Source of the DNA: Melaminivora sp034675505
GTDB taxonomy: Bacteria; Pseudomonadota; Gammaproteobacteria; Burkholderiales; Burkholderiaceae_C
NCBI GenBank assembly: GCA_034675505.1
Contig: JAUCDD010000018.1
Span: 248,001-312,000 of the forward strand
Direction: 5' to 3'
DNA length: 64,000 nt
Shown: positions 49,240 to 57,356 of the stretch, in pieces
How positions within the stretch are numbered: the stretch's first letter is position 1
Layout: every line of letters starts with the position of its first letter
The notes under the pieces: model-generated
What the model was told of the DNA's origin: nothing
The model's database searches: none
The model's input: only the letters and a program-made list of their open reading frames with translations
Translations under genes and position numbers: made by a program

Positions 49240-50522
49240 ATGAAGATTCTCGTCATCGGCGGCGGCGGCCGCGAGCACGCCCTCGCCTGGAAGATCGCCC
49301 AGTCGCCCAAGGCCAGCCGGGTCTACGTGGCCCCGGGCAATGGCGGCACCGCGCTCAGCCCCAAGCTGGAGAACGTCCCCATCACCGACGTGCAGGCGCT
49401 GCGCGAGTGGGCGCAGCAGCAGCGCATAGGCCTCACCGTGGTCGGCCCCGAGGCGCCGCTGGCCGCCGGCGTGGTCGATGAGTTCCGCGCCCATGGCCTG
49501 CGCATCTTCGGCCCCACGAAGGCCGCCGCGCAGCTGGAGAGCTCCAAGGCCTTCTCCAAGGCCTTCATGCGCCGCCACGGCATTCCCACGGCGGACTACG
49601 ACACCTTCACCGACGCGGATGCCGCGCACGCCTTCGTCAACCGCCTGGGCGCGCCCATCGTCGTCAAGGCCGACGGCCTGGCGGCCGGCAAGGGCGTGGT
49701 GGTGGCCACCACGCTGGAGCAGGCGCACGAAGCCATCGACTACATGCTGCAGGGCAACTCCGCAGGCGTGGCGCGCACAACGAAGGCGGCGCGCGCGTGG
49801 TCATCGAGCAGTTCCTGGAGGGCGAGGAAGCCAGCTTCATCGTCCTGGCCGATGGCAAGAACGTCGTGGCCCTGGCCACCAGCCAGGACCACAAGCGCCT
49901 CAAGGACGGCGACGAAGGCCCCAACACCGGCGGCATGGGCGCGTATTCGCCCGCGCCCGTGGTCACGGCCGACGTGCATGCGCGCGCCATGCGCGAGGTC
50001 ATCCTGCCCACGATGCGCGGCATGGAAAAGGACGGCATCCCCTACACCGGCTTCCTCTACGCCGGCCTGATGATCGACGCCCAGGGCCACCCCAGGACGC
50101 TGGAGTTCAACTGCCGCCTGGGTGACCCCGAGACCCAGCCCATCCTGATGCGGCTGAAGTCCGACCTGGTGGACCTGCTGTCCGCCGCCGTGGACGGCAG
50201 GCTGGACCAGGTGGAGCTGCAGTGGGACCGCCGCACCGCCCTGGGCGTGGTCATGGCCGCGCACGGCTACCCGGACGCGCCGCGCAAGGGCGATGCCATC
50301 AGCGGCGTGCCGCCCGAGGCCGATGACGCGGTGGTCTTCCACGCCGGCACCCAGCTGGACGAGGACGGCACGCTGCGCGCCAGCGGCGGCCGCGTGCTGT
50401 GCGTGACCGTGCTGGCCGACAACGTGCGCCAGGCGCAGCAGCGCGCCTACGACGCAGTGCGCGCCATCGCCTTCGACGGCGCGCAGTGGCGCGGCGACAT
50501 CGGCCACCGGGCGATGAAATAG
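49240..50522 (+). CDS. purD: Phosphoribosylamine-glycine ligase, frame broken at about 49773
   Basis: This is the second enzyme of de novo purine synthesis, joining glycine to phosphoribosylamine with ATP (about 427 residues, usual 425-430). The N-terminal domain starts MKILVIGGGGREHALAWKIAQSP. The ATP-grasp domain includes VVKADGLAAGKGVVVA, DGDEGPNTGGMGAYSP and LEFNCRLGDPETQP. The frames join when two bases (a GC repeat unit) at 49771-49776 are removed, restoring GVAHNEGGARVVIEQFLEGEEASF. Loss of purD would cause purine auxotrophy, so a sequence error is likely. Confidence 0.9.
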
Positions 50523-50525
50523 GGA

Positions 50526-50600
50526 CAACCCCCTGAGCCGCCTCGCGGCTTCCCCCTTCTCTGGCGCTTCGCCTGGAAGGGGGACGGCGCCAGCGGCCTG
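50526..50600. repeat. CCCCCTGAG-type intergenic palindrome
   Basis: The gap holds stem CCCCCTTC / GAAGGGGG (50552-50559 with 50576-50583) and a smaller GCCGC/GCGGC hairpin. I recognise this as a dispersed palindrome frequent in Comamonadaceae genomes; only one copy is in the window. Confidence 0.55.
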
Positions 50601-50650
50601 GCGCGGCGCGCTTTCCTGCGCAATGCCCTGAATGACTGGCGACTACACCT

Positions 50651-51565
50651 ATGAGCGAAGAAGTCCGTAGCTACCTTTTGAGCCTGCAAGGCCGCATCAC
50701 CGATGCCATCGAAGCCGTGGAAGGCGAGGGCGGCGCACGCTTTCGCCAGGACGCCTGGCAGCGCCCGCCCGGCTCGCCCCTGCAGGGCGATGGCATCACG
50801 CGCATCCTGGAAGGCGGGCGCGTGTTCGAGCGCGCCGGCTGCGGCTTCTCGCACGTCAGCGGGCCGCGGCTGCCGCCCTCGGCCACCGAGCACCGGCCCG
50901 AGCTGGCCGGCGCGCCATTCGAGGCCATGGGCGTGTCGCTGGTGTTCCACCCGCGCAACCCCTATGTGCCCACCGTGCACATGAACGTGCGCATGATCTC
51001 CGCCGCGCAGGCCGGGCAGCCACCCGTGTGCTGGTTTGGCGGCGGCATGGACCTGACGCCGTTCTACGGCTTCGAGGAAGACGCGGTGCACTTCCACCGC
51101 GCCTGCCGCGATGCGCTCGCGCCCTTTGGCGAGCAGCTGCACCCGCGCTTCAAGGCCTGGTGCGACGAGTACTTCTACCTGAAGCACCGCGATGAGCAGC
51201 GCGGCGTGGGCGGCATCTTCTTCGACGATTTCTCGGAACTGGGCTTCGAGCGCAGCCTGGCGATGACGCAAAGCGTGGGCGACGCCTTCCTGGGCGCCTA
51301 CCTGCCCATCGTGCAGCGGCGCCAGGACAGCGCCTATGGCGAGCGCGAGCGCGAGTTCCAGCTGTACCGGCGCGGCCGCTACGTCGAGTTCAACCTGGTC
51401 TGGGACCGGGGCACGCACTTCGGCCTGCAGTCGGGCGGGCGCACCGAATCCATCCTGCTGTCCATGCCGCCGCTGGCCAGCTGGAGCTACCGGCGCGAGC
51501 CCGAACCCGGCTCGCCCGAGGCCGAGCTCGCCGCGCGCTTCCTGGTGCGCCGCGACTGGGCCTGA
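50651..51565 (+). CDS. hemF: Oxygen-dependent coproporphyrinogen III oxidase
   Basis: This converts coproporphyrinogen III to protoporphyrinogen IX in heme synthesis, using oxygen. The 304 residues match E. coli HemF (299). Family motifs are GGGRVFERAGCGFSHVSG-like, FHPRNPYVPTVHMNVRMI, CWFGGGMDLTPFYGFEEDAVHFHR, KAWCDEYFYLKHRDEQRGVGGIFFDDF and GRYVEFNLVWDRGTHFGLQSGGRTESILLSMPP. It follows purD across a palindrome-bearing gap. nadD, which often lies between hemF and rsfS in relatives, is not present. Confidence 0.97.
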   Translation: MSEEVRSYLLSLQGRITDAIEAVEGEGGARFRQDAWQRPPGSPLQGDGITRILEGGRVFERAGCGFSHVSGPRLPPSATEHRPELAGAPFEAMGVSLVFHPRNPYVPTVHMNVRMISAAQAGQPPVCWFGGGMDLTPFYGFEEDAVHFHRACRDALAPFGEQLHPRFKAWCDEYFYLKHRDEQRGVGGIFFDDFSELGFERSLAMTQSVGDAFLGAYLPIVQRRQDSAYGEREREFQLYRRGRYVEFNLVWDRGTHFGLQSGGRTESILLSMPPLASWSYRREPEPGSPEAELAARFLVRRDWA

Positions 51566-51678
51566 CGCCAGCCACTTCTTTTTCCATAGCGATACGTCCT
51601 TGCGGGACGCCGACTACACCCCCATTTGGCACGCACCGCTATAGTGCCAACCATCATTTGCCACGAAACAACCGCCCG

Positions 51679-52551
51679 ATGAGCACCTCCAAACAATCGG
51701 AAACCGCTGCCAAGCGCGACGTCACCAAGCTCCAGCGCGCCATCGTCGATGGCCTGGAGGACGTCAAGGCACAGGACATCCAGGTCTTCAATACCGAGCA
51801 TCTGTCGCCGCTGTTCGAGCGCGTCGTGGTGGCCACCGGCACCTCCAACCGCCAGACCAAGGCGCTGGCGGCCAGCGTGCGCGACGCGGTGCGCGAGGCC
51901 GGCTTCTCCAAGCCGCGCACCGAGGGCGAGGACAATGGCGAATGGATCATCGTGGACTGCGGCCCGGCCGTGGTGCACGTGATGCAGCCGGCCATCCGCC
52001 AGTACTACCGGCTGGAGGAGATCTGGGGCGAAAAGCCGGTGCGCCTGAAGCTGGGCGCGGCCAAGCCGCGCCGGGTCACCGCGTCCGAGGACGCCTCGGC
52101 AGCCGCCCCGGCGGCCAAGCCCGCCGCCCGCAAGGCCCCGGCGCGCAAGGGCGCCAGCGCAGCCGCCGAGCCCGCCGCCGCCCCGGCCCGCAAGGCCGCC
52201 GGCAAGAAGGCGCCCGCCAAGGCGGCTGCCGGCGCTGCCCCGCGCGCCGCCGCCAGGCCCGCCACCAGGTCCGCCGCCCCGGCCGCCGGCAAGGCCGCTG
52301 CGCCGCGCAAGTCCGCCGCCGCCAAGGCACCGGTCAAGACCGTGGTCGTGAACAAGCCGGTGGCGAAGAAGGCCGCCGGCAAGACCGCCGCCGCGCCCAG
52401 GCCGGCCGCCAAGGCTGCTCCAAAGGCCGCTGCAAAGACCGCTACCAAGACCGCTACCAGGACCGCCGCAAAGACCGCTGCAAAGACCGGAGCCAAGGCC
52501 ACCGCCGCCCGCAAGGCGCCGGCCAGGAAGGCCGCCGCGCCCAAGGCCTGA
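51679..52551 (+). CDS. rsfS: Ribosomal silencing factor RsfS with long Lys/Ala/Pro-rich tail
   Basis: RsfS binds ribosomal protein L14 and blocks subunit joining when nutrients are low. The core is residues 1 to about 125 (LQRAIVDGLEDVKAQDIQVFN, GTSNRQTKALAASVRDAVREAG, EWIIVDCGPAVVHVMQPAIRQYYRLEEIWG). The usual RsfS is only about 105-120 residues long. Here a tail of about 165 residues of repeated AAKKAPAK/KAPARKAA units follows, resembling histone H1 or AlgP. The tail is probably disordered and binds nucleic acid. The start is ATG at 51679. rlmH follows 15 bp later. Confidence 0.92.
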   Translation: MSTSKQSETAAKRDVTKLQRAIVDGLEDVKAQDIQVFNTEHLSPLFERVVVATGTSNRQTKALAASVRDAVREAGFSKPRTEGEDNGEWIIVDCGPAVVHVMQPAIRQYYRLEEIWGEKPVRLKLGAAKPRRVTASEDASAAAPAAKPAARKAPARKGASAAAEPAAAPARKAAGKKAPAKAAAGAAPRAAARPATRSAAPAAGKAAAPRKSAAAKAPVKTVVVNKPVAKKAAGKTAAAPRPAAKAAPKAAAKTATKTATRTAAKTAAKTGAKATAARKAPARKAAAPKA

Positions 52552-52566
52552 CGGCGCTGCTGCGCG

Positions 52567-53034
52567 ATGAGGCTTTTCATCGTCGCCGTCGGCCAGCGCG
52601 TGCCCGACTGGGCCGCCGCTGCCTACGACGACTACGCCAAGCGTTTTCCGCCCGAGCTGAAGGTGGAGTTGCGCGCCGTCAAGACCGAACCGCGCGGCTC
52701 CAAGACGCTGGAGACGCTGTACGCGGCCGAGCGCGAGCGCATCGAGGCGGCCATCCCGCGCGGCACGCGCGTGGTGGCCCTGGACGAGCGCGGCACCAGC
52801 CTCGCCACCCGGGCGCTGGCCGAGCGGCTGCGCGGCTGGCAGCTGTCGGGCGACGACGTGGCGCTGGTCATCGGCGGCCCGGACGGGCTGGACCCGGGCT
52901 TTCGCCAGGCCGCGCATGAGCGCATCCGCCTGTCCGACCTGACGCTGCCCCACGCCATGGTGCGCGTGCTGCTGATCGAGCAGCTGTACCGCGCCTGGTC
53001 GGTCAATGCCGGCCATCCCTACCACCGCGAATAG
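52567..53034 (+). CDS. rlmH: 23S rRNA pseudouridine-1915 N3-methyltransferase
   Basis: This SPOUT-class methyltransferase of 155 residues (E. coli 155) acts on pseudouridine 1915 of 23S rRNA, using S-adenosylmethionine. The start MRLFIVAVGQRVPDW and the knot region VALDERGTSLATRALAERL followed by LVIGGPDGLDPGFRQAA are typical. The C-terminal YRAWSVNAGHPYHRE is highly conserved. It follows rsfS as in many bacteria. Confidence 0.97.
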   Translation: MRLFIVAVGQRVPDWAAAAYDDYAKRFPPELKVELRAVKTEPRGSKTLETLYAAERERIEAAIPRGTRVVALDERGTSLATRALAERLRGWQLSGDDVALVIGGPDGLDPGFRQAAHERIRLSDLTLPHAMVRVLLIEQLYRAWSVNAGHPYHRE

Positions 53035-53049
53035 CGCGGCGGACTCCTG

Positions 53050-53106
53050 AATTGATAGCTGCATCCCGGCCCTGCACGCCGACGTGCGGCCTGTCTGGCT
53101 TCAAAC
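53050..53106 (+). repeat. Dispersed short repeat, copy R5
   Basis: This is GATAGCTGCATCCCGGCCCTGC (53054-53075), then inverted GC-rich bases and GGCTTCAAAC. It shares its core with the copy inside yejF. It fills the rlmH-maf gap and ends at the maf start codon. Confidence 0.6.
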
Positions 53107-53721
53107 ATGGCTGATTTCGTCTTTCTTGCCTCGCAAAGCCCCCGGCGCAGCCAGCTGCTGGCGCAGATCGGCGTGCGCCATGAATTGCTGCTGCCCAACG
53201 CGGCCGGTGACCTGCCCGAGGATGCCGAGGCCATGGAGGCCGCGCTGCCCGGCGAGCCGCCGGCCGACTACGTGCGGCGCGTCACCGCGCTGAAGCTCGA
53301 CGCGGCGGTGGCGCGCCACGCGCGCCGGACCCTGCGGGAGGCGCCCATCCTGTGCTCGGACACCACCGTGGCGCTGGGCCCGGCCATCCTGGGCAAGCCC
53401 GCGGACGGGCGGGATGCGGCGCGCATGCTGGCGCTGCTGTCCGGGCGCGAGCACGAGGTGCTGACCGCCGTCGCCGTCGCCGCCGGCGGGCGCCGCCTGG
53501 CGGCCCTGTCGGTGTCGCGCGTGCGCTTTGCCGCGCTGACGCCGGCACAGATCGACGCCTATGTCGCCACCGGCGAGCCGCTGGGCAAGGCCGGCGCCTA
53601 CGGCATCCAGGGTCACGCGGCGGCGCATGTCGAGCGCATCGAGGGCAGCTACTCCGGCATCATGGGCTTGCCGCTGTTCGAGACGGCGGCGCTGCTGCGC
53701 GCGGCGGGCTGCGCCGCATGA
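53107..53721 (+). CDS. maf: Maf-family nucleotide pyrophosphatase (YhdE-like)
   Basis: This Maf/HAM1-type house-cleaning enzyme of 204 residues hydrolyses dTTP/UTP and modified nucleotides. Motifs are LASQSPRRSQLLAQIGV at the N-terminus, SDTTVALG near residue 85, LGKPADGRDAARMLALLSGREHEVLTAV, and GKAGAYGIQGHAAAHVERIEGSYSGIMGLPLFET, the last pointing to the YhdE rather than the YceF subgroup. Its stop codon ends on the first base of a palindromic element that separates it from rng. Confidence 0.94.
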   Translation: MADFVFLASQSPRRSQLLAQIGVRHELLLPNAAGDLPEDAEAMEAALPGEPPADYVRRVTALKLDAAVARHARRTLREAPILCSDTTVALGPAILGKPADGRDAARMLALLSGREHEVLTAVAVAAGGRRLAALSVSRVRFAALTPAQIDAYVATGEPLGKAGAYGIQGHAAAHVERIEGSYSGIMGLPLFETAALLRAAGCAA

Positions 53722-53988
53722 GAGCCTGTTCATGATCTTTTCATCCTGCCCGTTGCCCCGCCTGGGGCCCAGGTGCAAGAAGCAAAGCGCGCCTGAGCTG
53801 GTGGCCCGGCGAGCATTTGCGACGCCGCAGATGGGCCCCAGGCGGGGCAACCCTCCGGGCAAGGCAGCAAACGGCCGCATCCAGCGTTGCCCGCCTTGCC
53901 CAGGCCGCCAGCATGGGCTGCGGCGGGCGCCTTGGCTGCGGCCGTTTGCTGCCTTGCGGGCAGGATGAAAAGATCATGAACAGGCTCT
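53721..53988. repeat. Palindromic three-arm element, copy B
   Basis: Perfect 32-bp terminal inverted repeats (53721-53752 with 53957-53988) enclose two perfect hairpins: 20 bp (53752-53771 with 53832-53851) and 21 bp (53859-53879 with 53937-53957). The loop core 53791-53830 matches copy A (31870-31909) with five mismatches. The whole could fold as a three-way junction. It fills most of the maf-rng gap; the rest (53989-54044) shows nothing else. Confidence 0.9.
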
Positions 53989-54044
53989 GAGGCATAGGCT
54001 GCAGCGCCACTGCGGCGGGCGCTTTCGGGCATCATGAAAGCCTC

Positions 54045-55532
54045 ATGCAACAAGACATCCTCATCAACTGGTCGCCCCAGGAAACGCGCGTCGCAGTGGT
54101 CGAAAACGGCGCCGTGCAGGAGCTGCACGTCGAGCGCACGCTGGAGCGCGGGCTGGTCGGCAACGTGTACCTGGGCCGCGTCTCGCGCGTGCTGCCGGGC
54201 ATGCAGTCGGCCTTCATCGACATTGGCCTGGAGCGCGCGGCCTTCCTGCATGTGGGCGACGTGTGGCAGCGCCAGGAGGGCGGCGAGGCGCCGATGTTCG
54301 CGCGCAAGGGCGAACCGCCCGTGCCCATCGAGCGCCAGGTCTTCGAGGGCCAGCCGCTCATGGTGCAGGTCATCAAGGACCCGATCGGCAGCAAGGGCGC
54401 GCGCCTGTCCACGCAGATCAGCATCGCCGGACGGCTGCTGGTGTTCCTGCCGCAGGACGACCACATCGGCATCTCGCAAAAAATTCCTGCCGCCGAGCGC
54501 GACACCCTGCGCCGGCGCCTGCAGGCGCTGGTGGGCGACAAGGACACGGGCGGCGGGGGCGGCTTCATCCTGCGCACCAACGGCGAGGACGCCAGCGACG
54601 CCGAGCTGGGCGAGGACATCGCCTACCTGCGCAAGGCCTGGGGGCGCATCCGCCAGGCCGCGCTGGAGCGGCCCGCCGGCTCGCTGCTGCACCAGGACCT
54701 GAGCCTGCTGCAGCGCGTGCTGCGCGACCTGGCCGGCGAGCAGGCGCAGTCCATCCGCATCGACTCGCGCGAGCAGTTTGAGTTGCTGGCCCAGTTCGGC
54801 CGCGAGTTCATGCCCGCGGCCGTGCCCCAGCTGCAGCTGTACAAGGGCGAGCGGCCGATCTTCGACCTCTACTCGATCGACGAGGAGGTGGGCCGCGCCC
54901 TGGGCCGGCGCGTGGAGCTCAAGTCCGGCGGCTACCTGATCGTGGACCAGACCGAGGCGCTCACCACCATAGACGTGAACACCGGCGGCTACGTCGGCGC
55001 GCGCAACTTCGACGACACCATCTTCAAGACCAACCTGGAGGCCGCGGGCTCGATAGCGCGCCAGCTGCGCCTGCGCAACCTGGGCGGCATCGTGATCGCG
55101 GACTTCATCGACATGACGCGCGAGGAGCACCGCGCCGCCGTGCTGGCCGAGTTCAAGAAGCAGCTGGCGCGCGACCGGGTGAAGACCATGGTCGGGGGCT
55201 TCTCGCAGCTGGGCCTGGTGGAGATGACGCGCAAGCGCACGCGCGAATCGCTGGCGCACATGCTGTGCGAGCCCTGCCCGACCTGCACCGGCGTCGGCCA
55301 GGTCAAGACCGCGCGCAGCGTCTGCTACGACATCCTGCGCGAGGTGCTGAGGGAAGCGCGCCAGTTCAACCCGCGCGAGTTCCGCGTCGTGGCCTCGCCC
55401 AAGGTGGTGGAGCTGTTCCTGGACGAGGAAAGCCAGCACCTGGCCGGCCTGTCGGACTTCATCGCCAAGCCGATCTCGCTGCAGGCCGAGAACGGCATGG
55501 GGCAGGAGCAGTACGACATCGTGCTGCTGTAG
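54045..55532 (+). CDS. rng: Ribonuclease G
   Basis: This 495-residue endonuclease (E. coli 489) matures 16S rRNA and degrades mRNA. The S1 domain is RGLVGNVYLGRVSRVLPGMQSAFIDIGLERAAFLHVGD (about 35-75). Catalytic aspartates are in TTIDVNTGGYVG and IVIADFIDM. The zinc-link CEPCPTCTG lies at about residue 406. The start is the ATG giving MQQDILINWSPQETRVAVVENG. It is the last gene of the yebC-purD-hemF-rsfS-rlmH-maf-rng run and lies downstream of element B. Confidence 0.97.
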   Translation: MQQDILINWSPQETRVAVVENGAVQELHVERTLERGLVGNVYLGRVSRVLPGMQSAFIDIGLERAAFLHVGDVWQRQEGGEAPMFARKGEPPVPIERQVFEGQPLMVQVIKDPIGSKGARLSTQISIAGRLLVFLPQDDHIGISQKIPAAERDTLRRRLQALVGDKDTGGGGGFILRTNGEDASDAELGEDIAYLRKAWGRIRQAALERPAGSLLHQDLSLLQRVLRDLAGEQAQSIRIDSREQFELLAQFGREFMPAAVPQLQLYKGERPIFDLYSIDEEVGRALGRRVELKSGGYLIVDQTEALTTIDVNTGGYVGARNFDDTIFKTNLEAAGSIARQLRLRNLGGIVIADFIDMTREEHRAAVLAEFKKQLARDRVKTMVGGFSQLGLVEMTRKRTRESLAHMLCEPCPTCTGVGQVKTARSVCYDILREVLREARQFNPREFRVVASPKVVELFLDEESQHLAGLSDFIAKPISLQAENGMGQEQYDIVLL

Positions 55533-55565
55533 CCGCCCGGCCGTCCGTCCATCCGCGCGGCGCCG

Positions 55566-56171
55566 TCAGGCGTCAACCTGCATCGCCGGGCGCGCCTGCA
55601 CCTGCCCCAGCCAGGCCTGCACGTGCGGGTACGCGCCCACCGGCGCGCCCACGTGGAGGCTGTAGCCGATCACCGAGGCCACCACCAGGTCAACCAGCGA
55701 ATACCCGTCGCCCAGCATCCAGGGCTGGCCGGCCAGGCGCGCGTCCAGCACCGCCAGCAGGGCGTGCAGGCTCTGCAGCGCGGCGTCCGCCTGCGGATGG
55801 GCGGCCTGCGCGGCTTCGCCTTCGACCGGCGCGAGGCGGGGCAGCACGGCGCAGTAGCTGACATAGGCCCAGGCGCACCACGACAGCGCCTGCAGCGCCT
55901 CGGGCGTGCCGGCCTGCGGCCACAGGCCGCGCTCCACGCCGTAGCGATGGGCCAGCCACAGGTGGATGGCCAGGGCCTCGAACATCGGCGCGCCGTTGAC
56001 CGTGAGCGTGGGCACCTTGCCGTTCGGGTTGAGGGCGAGAAACTGCGCCTGGCGCTGTTCACCCGCGCGGATGTCGACGCGCACCCGCTCGTGCGGCACG
56101 CCTAGCTCGGCGAGGGCGCGGGCGATGGGCGTGGCGCTGGACATGGGATGCCCGTAGAGGACGATGGACAT
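55566..56171 (-). CDS. Glutathione S-transferase family protein
   Basis: This 201-residue thioredoxin-fold GST conjugates or reduces with glutathione. The N-terminal domain starts SIVLYGHPMSSATPIARALAELGVPHERVRVDI. The glutathione gamma-glutamyl-binding region is NPNGKVPTLTVNGAPMFEALAIHLWLA. The C-terminal helical domain contains WMLGDGYSLVDLVVASVIGY. AGGAG lies seven bases upstream of the ATG. The divergent neighbour is a WYL-type repressor with a dyad operator between the two start codons, so it is probably regulated by it. The substrate is unknown. Confidence 0.88.
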   Translation of the reverse strand: MSIVLYGHPMSSATPIARALAELGVPHERVRVDIRAGEQRQAQFLALNPNGKVPTLTVNGAPMFEALAIHLWLAHRYGVERGLWPQAGTPEALQALSWCAWAYVSYCAVLPRLAPVEGEAAQAAHPQADAALQSLHALLAVLDARLAGQPWMLGDGYSLVDLVVASVIGYSLHVGAPVGAYPHVQAWLGQVQARPAMQVDA

Positions 56172-56237
56172 GGGGAGGCTCCTGGGCCTGTTCAGGCCGG
56201 TGGTGGTTGAGGGAGCCGCGACTGTAGGGAGCATTGC

Positions 56238-56252
56238 GGACAGTTTTTGTCC
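56238..56252. promoter_or_regulatory. Candidate operator of the WYL/YafY regulator (dyad GGACA-N5-TGTCC)
   Basis: A perfect inverted repeat GGACA(GTTTT)TGTCC is centred between the divergent GST and YafY-type genes. Dyads of the GGACA-TGTCC type are found upstream of many YafY genes, so autoregulation and control of the GST gene are likely. Confidence 0.65.
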
Positions 56253-56276
56253 TCGATGGACGGCTACAGTGGCGCC

Positions 56277-57248
56277 ATGCTGTCCTCGTCCACCCGGCTG
56301 CTGCGGCTGCTGGCCCTGTTGTCCACGCGCCGCCATTGGCCGGGCGCCGCCCTGGCCGAGCAATTGCAGGTGCATCCGCGCACCTTGCGCCGCGACGTCG
56401 ACCGGCTGCGCCAGCTCGGCTACCCGGTGCATGCCAGCAGCGGTGTCGCCGGCGGCTACGCCTTCCGCGCAGGGCGCGACCTGCCGCCGCTGCTGTTGGA
56501 CGACGACGAGGCGCGCGCCGTCTCGATCGCGCTGCGCACCGCCACCGCCGCGGGCGGCGTCGAGGAGCCTGCGCTGCGCGCGCTGGTGAAGCTGGAGCAC
56601 GCCATGCCGGCGCGGCTGCGCCAGCAGATGGACGTCCTGCGCTCGGCGATCGTGCCGCTGCCGCTGCACGCCGACGGGCCGGCGGTGGACGCCTTGCTGC
56701 TGGTGACGCTGGCCTCCGCCTGCCACGAGCAGCTGTGCGTCGCGTTCGCCTACATCGATGGGCAGGGGCGCAGCAGCGAGCGCAGCGTCGAGCCGCACGG
56801 CCTGGTGCATGCGCAGCGGCGCTGGTACCTGGTCGCCTGGGACGGCGCGCGCGGCGACTGGCGCACCTTTCGGGTGGACCGCATCGAGGGCGCGCCCCGG
56901 CCGGGCGGGCATTTCGCGCCGCGGCCGTCGCCGGACGGCGGCGACCTCAAGGCCTATGTCGCGCGCTCGCTGTCGGCGCCGCCCGCCGCCGAGCCGGCGC
57001 GCATCGTGCTGCACGCCCCGCTCGCGCGCATGGCGCGCCAGCTGCCCGCGTCCGCCGGAACGCTGCACCCGCTTGATGAGCGCCGCTGCGAGCTGGCGTG
57101 CGCCAGCTACGCGAGCGGCGCCCTGGTGTTCTGGCTGATGGCGCTGGAGGTGGATTTCGAGGTGCTGGCGCCCGAGGCGCTGGCGGCGCGGGTGCGCGCG
57201 GCGGGTGAGCGCGCATTGCGCGGCGCGGCGGCACACCTGCGCGGTTGA
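56277..57248 (+). CDS. YafY-family transcriptional regulator (HTH_11 and WYL domains)
   Basis: This 323-residue repressor has an N-terminal DeoR-like helix-turn-helix (SSSTRLLRLLALLSTRRHWPGAALAEQLQVHPRTLRRDVDRLRQLGYPVHA, residues 2-52) and a WYL ligand-sensing domain (EPHGLVHAQRRWYLVAWDGARGDWRTFRVDRIEG). I chose the ATG giving MLSSSTRLL, as it matches the family start; an ATG at 56256 would add seven residues inside the promoter/operator region. It is divergent from the GST gene. Confidence 0.88.
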   Translation: MLSSSTRLLRLLALLSTRRHWPGAALAEQLQVHPRTLRRDVDRLRQLGYPVHASSGVAGGYAFRAGRDLPPLLLDDDEARAVSIALRTATAAGGVEEPALRALVKLEHAMPARLRQQMDVLRSAIVPLPLHADGPAVDALLLVTLASACHEQLCVAFAYIDGQGRSSERSVEPHGLVHAQRRWYLVAWDGARGDWRTFRVDRIEGAPRPGGHFAPRPSPDGGDLKAYVARSLSAPPAAEPARIVLHAPLARMARQLPASAGTLHPLDERRCELACASYASGALVFWLMALEVDFEVLAPEALAARVRAAGERALRGAAAHLRG

Positions 57249-57280
57249 CGCCACAGGCGCCGGCGGCGCGGGGATGCTGG

Positions 57281-57352
57281 TATATCGCTATATAAATAAT
57301 AGCCATACGCCGTTTATTCACGCCGGCCCGCGCCGCTTTTGGCTTGAAAACG
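57281..57352 (+). repeat. Dispersed short repeat, copy R6
   Basis: TATATCGCTATATAAATAATAG, a GC-rich middle and GGCTTGAAAA. The layout equals copy R1. It lies between two convergent genes. Confidence 0.55.
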
Positions 57353-57356
57353 CTGG

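Noticed and set aside
51627..51645. A possible sigma-54 promoter (TGGCAC at 51627) before rsfS
   Set aside because: The GC of the -12 part is two bases too near and the TTGC element is missing.
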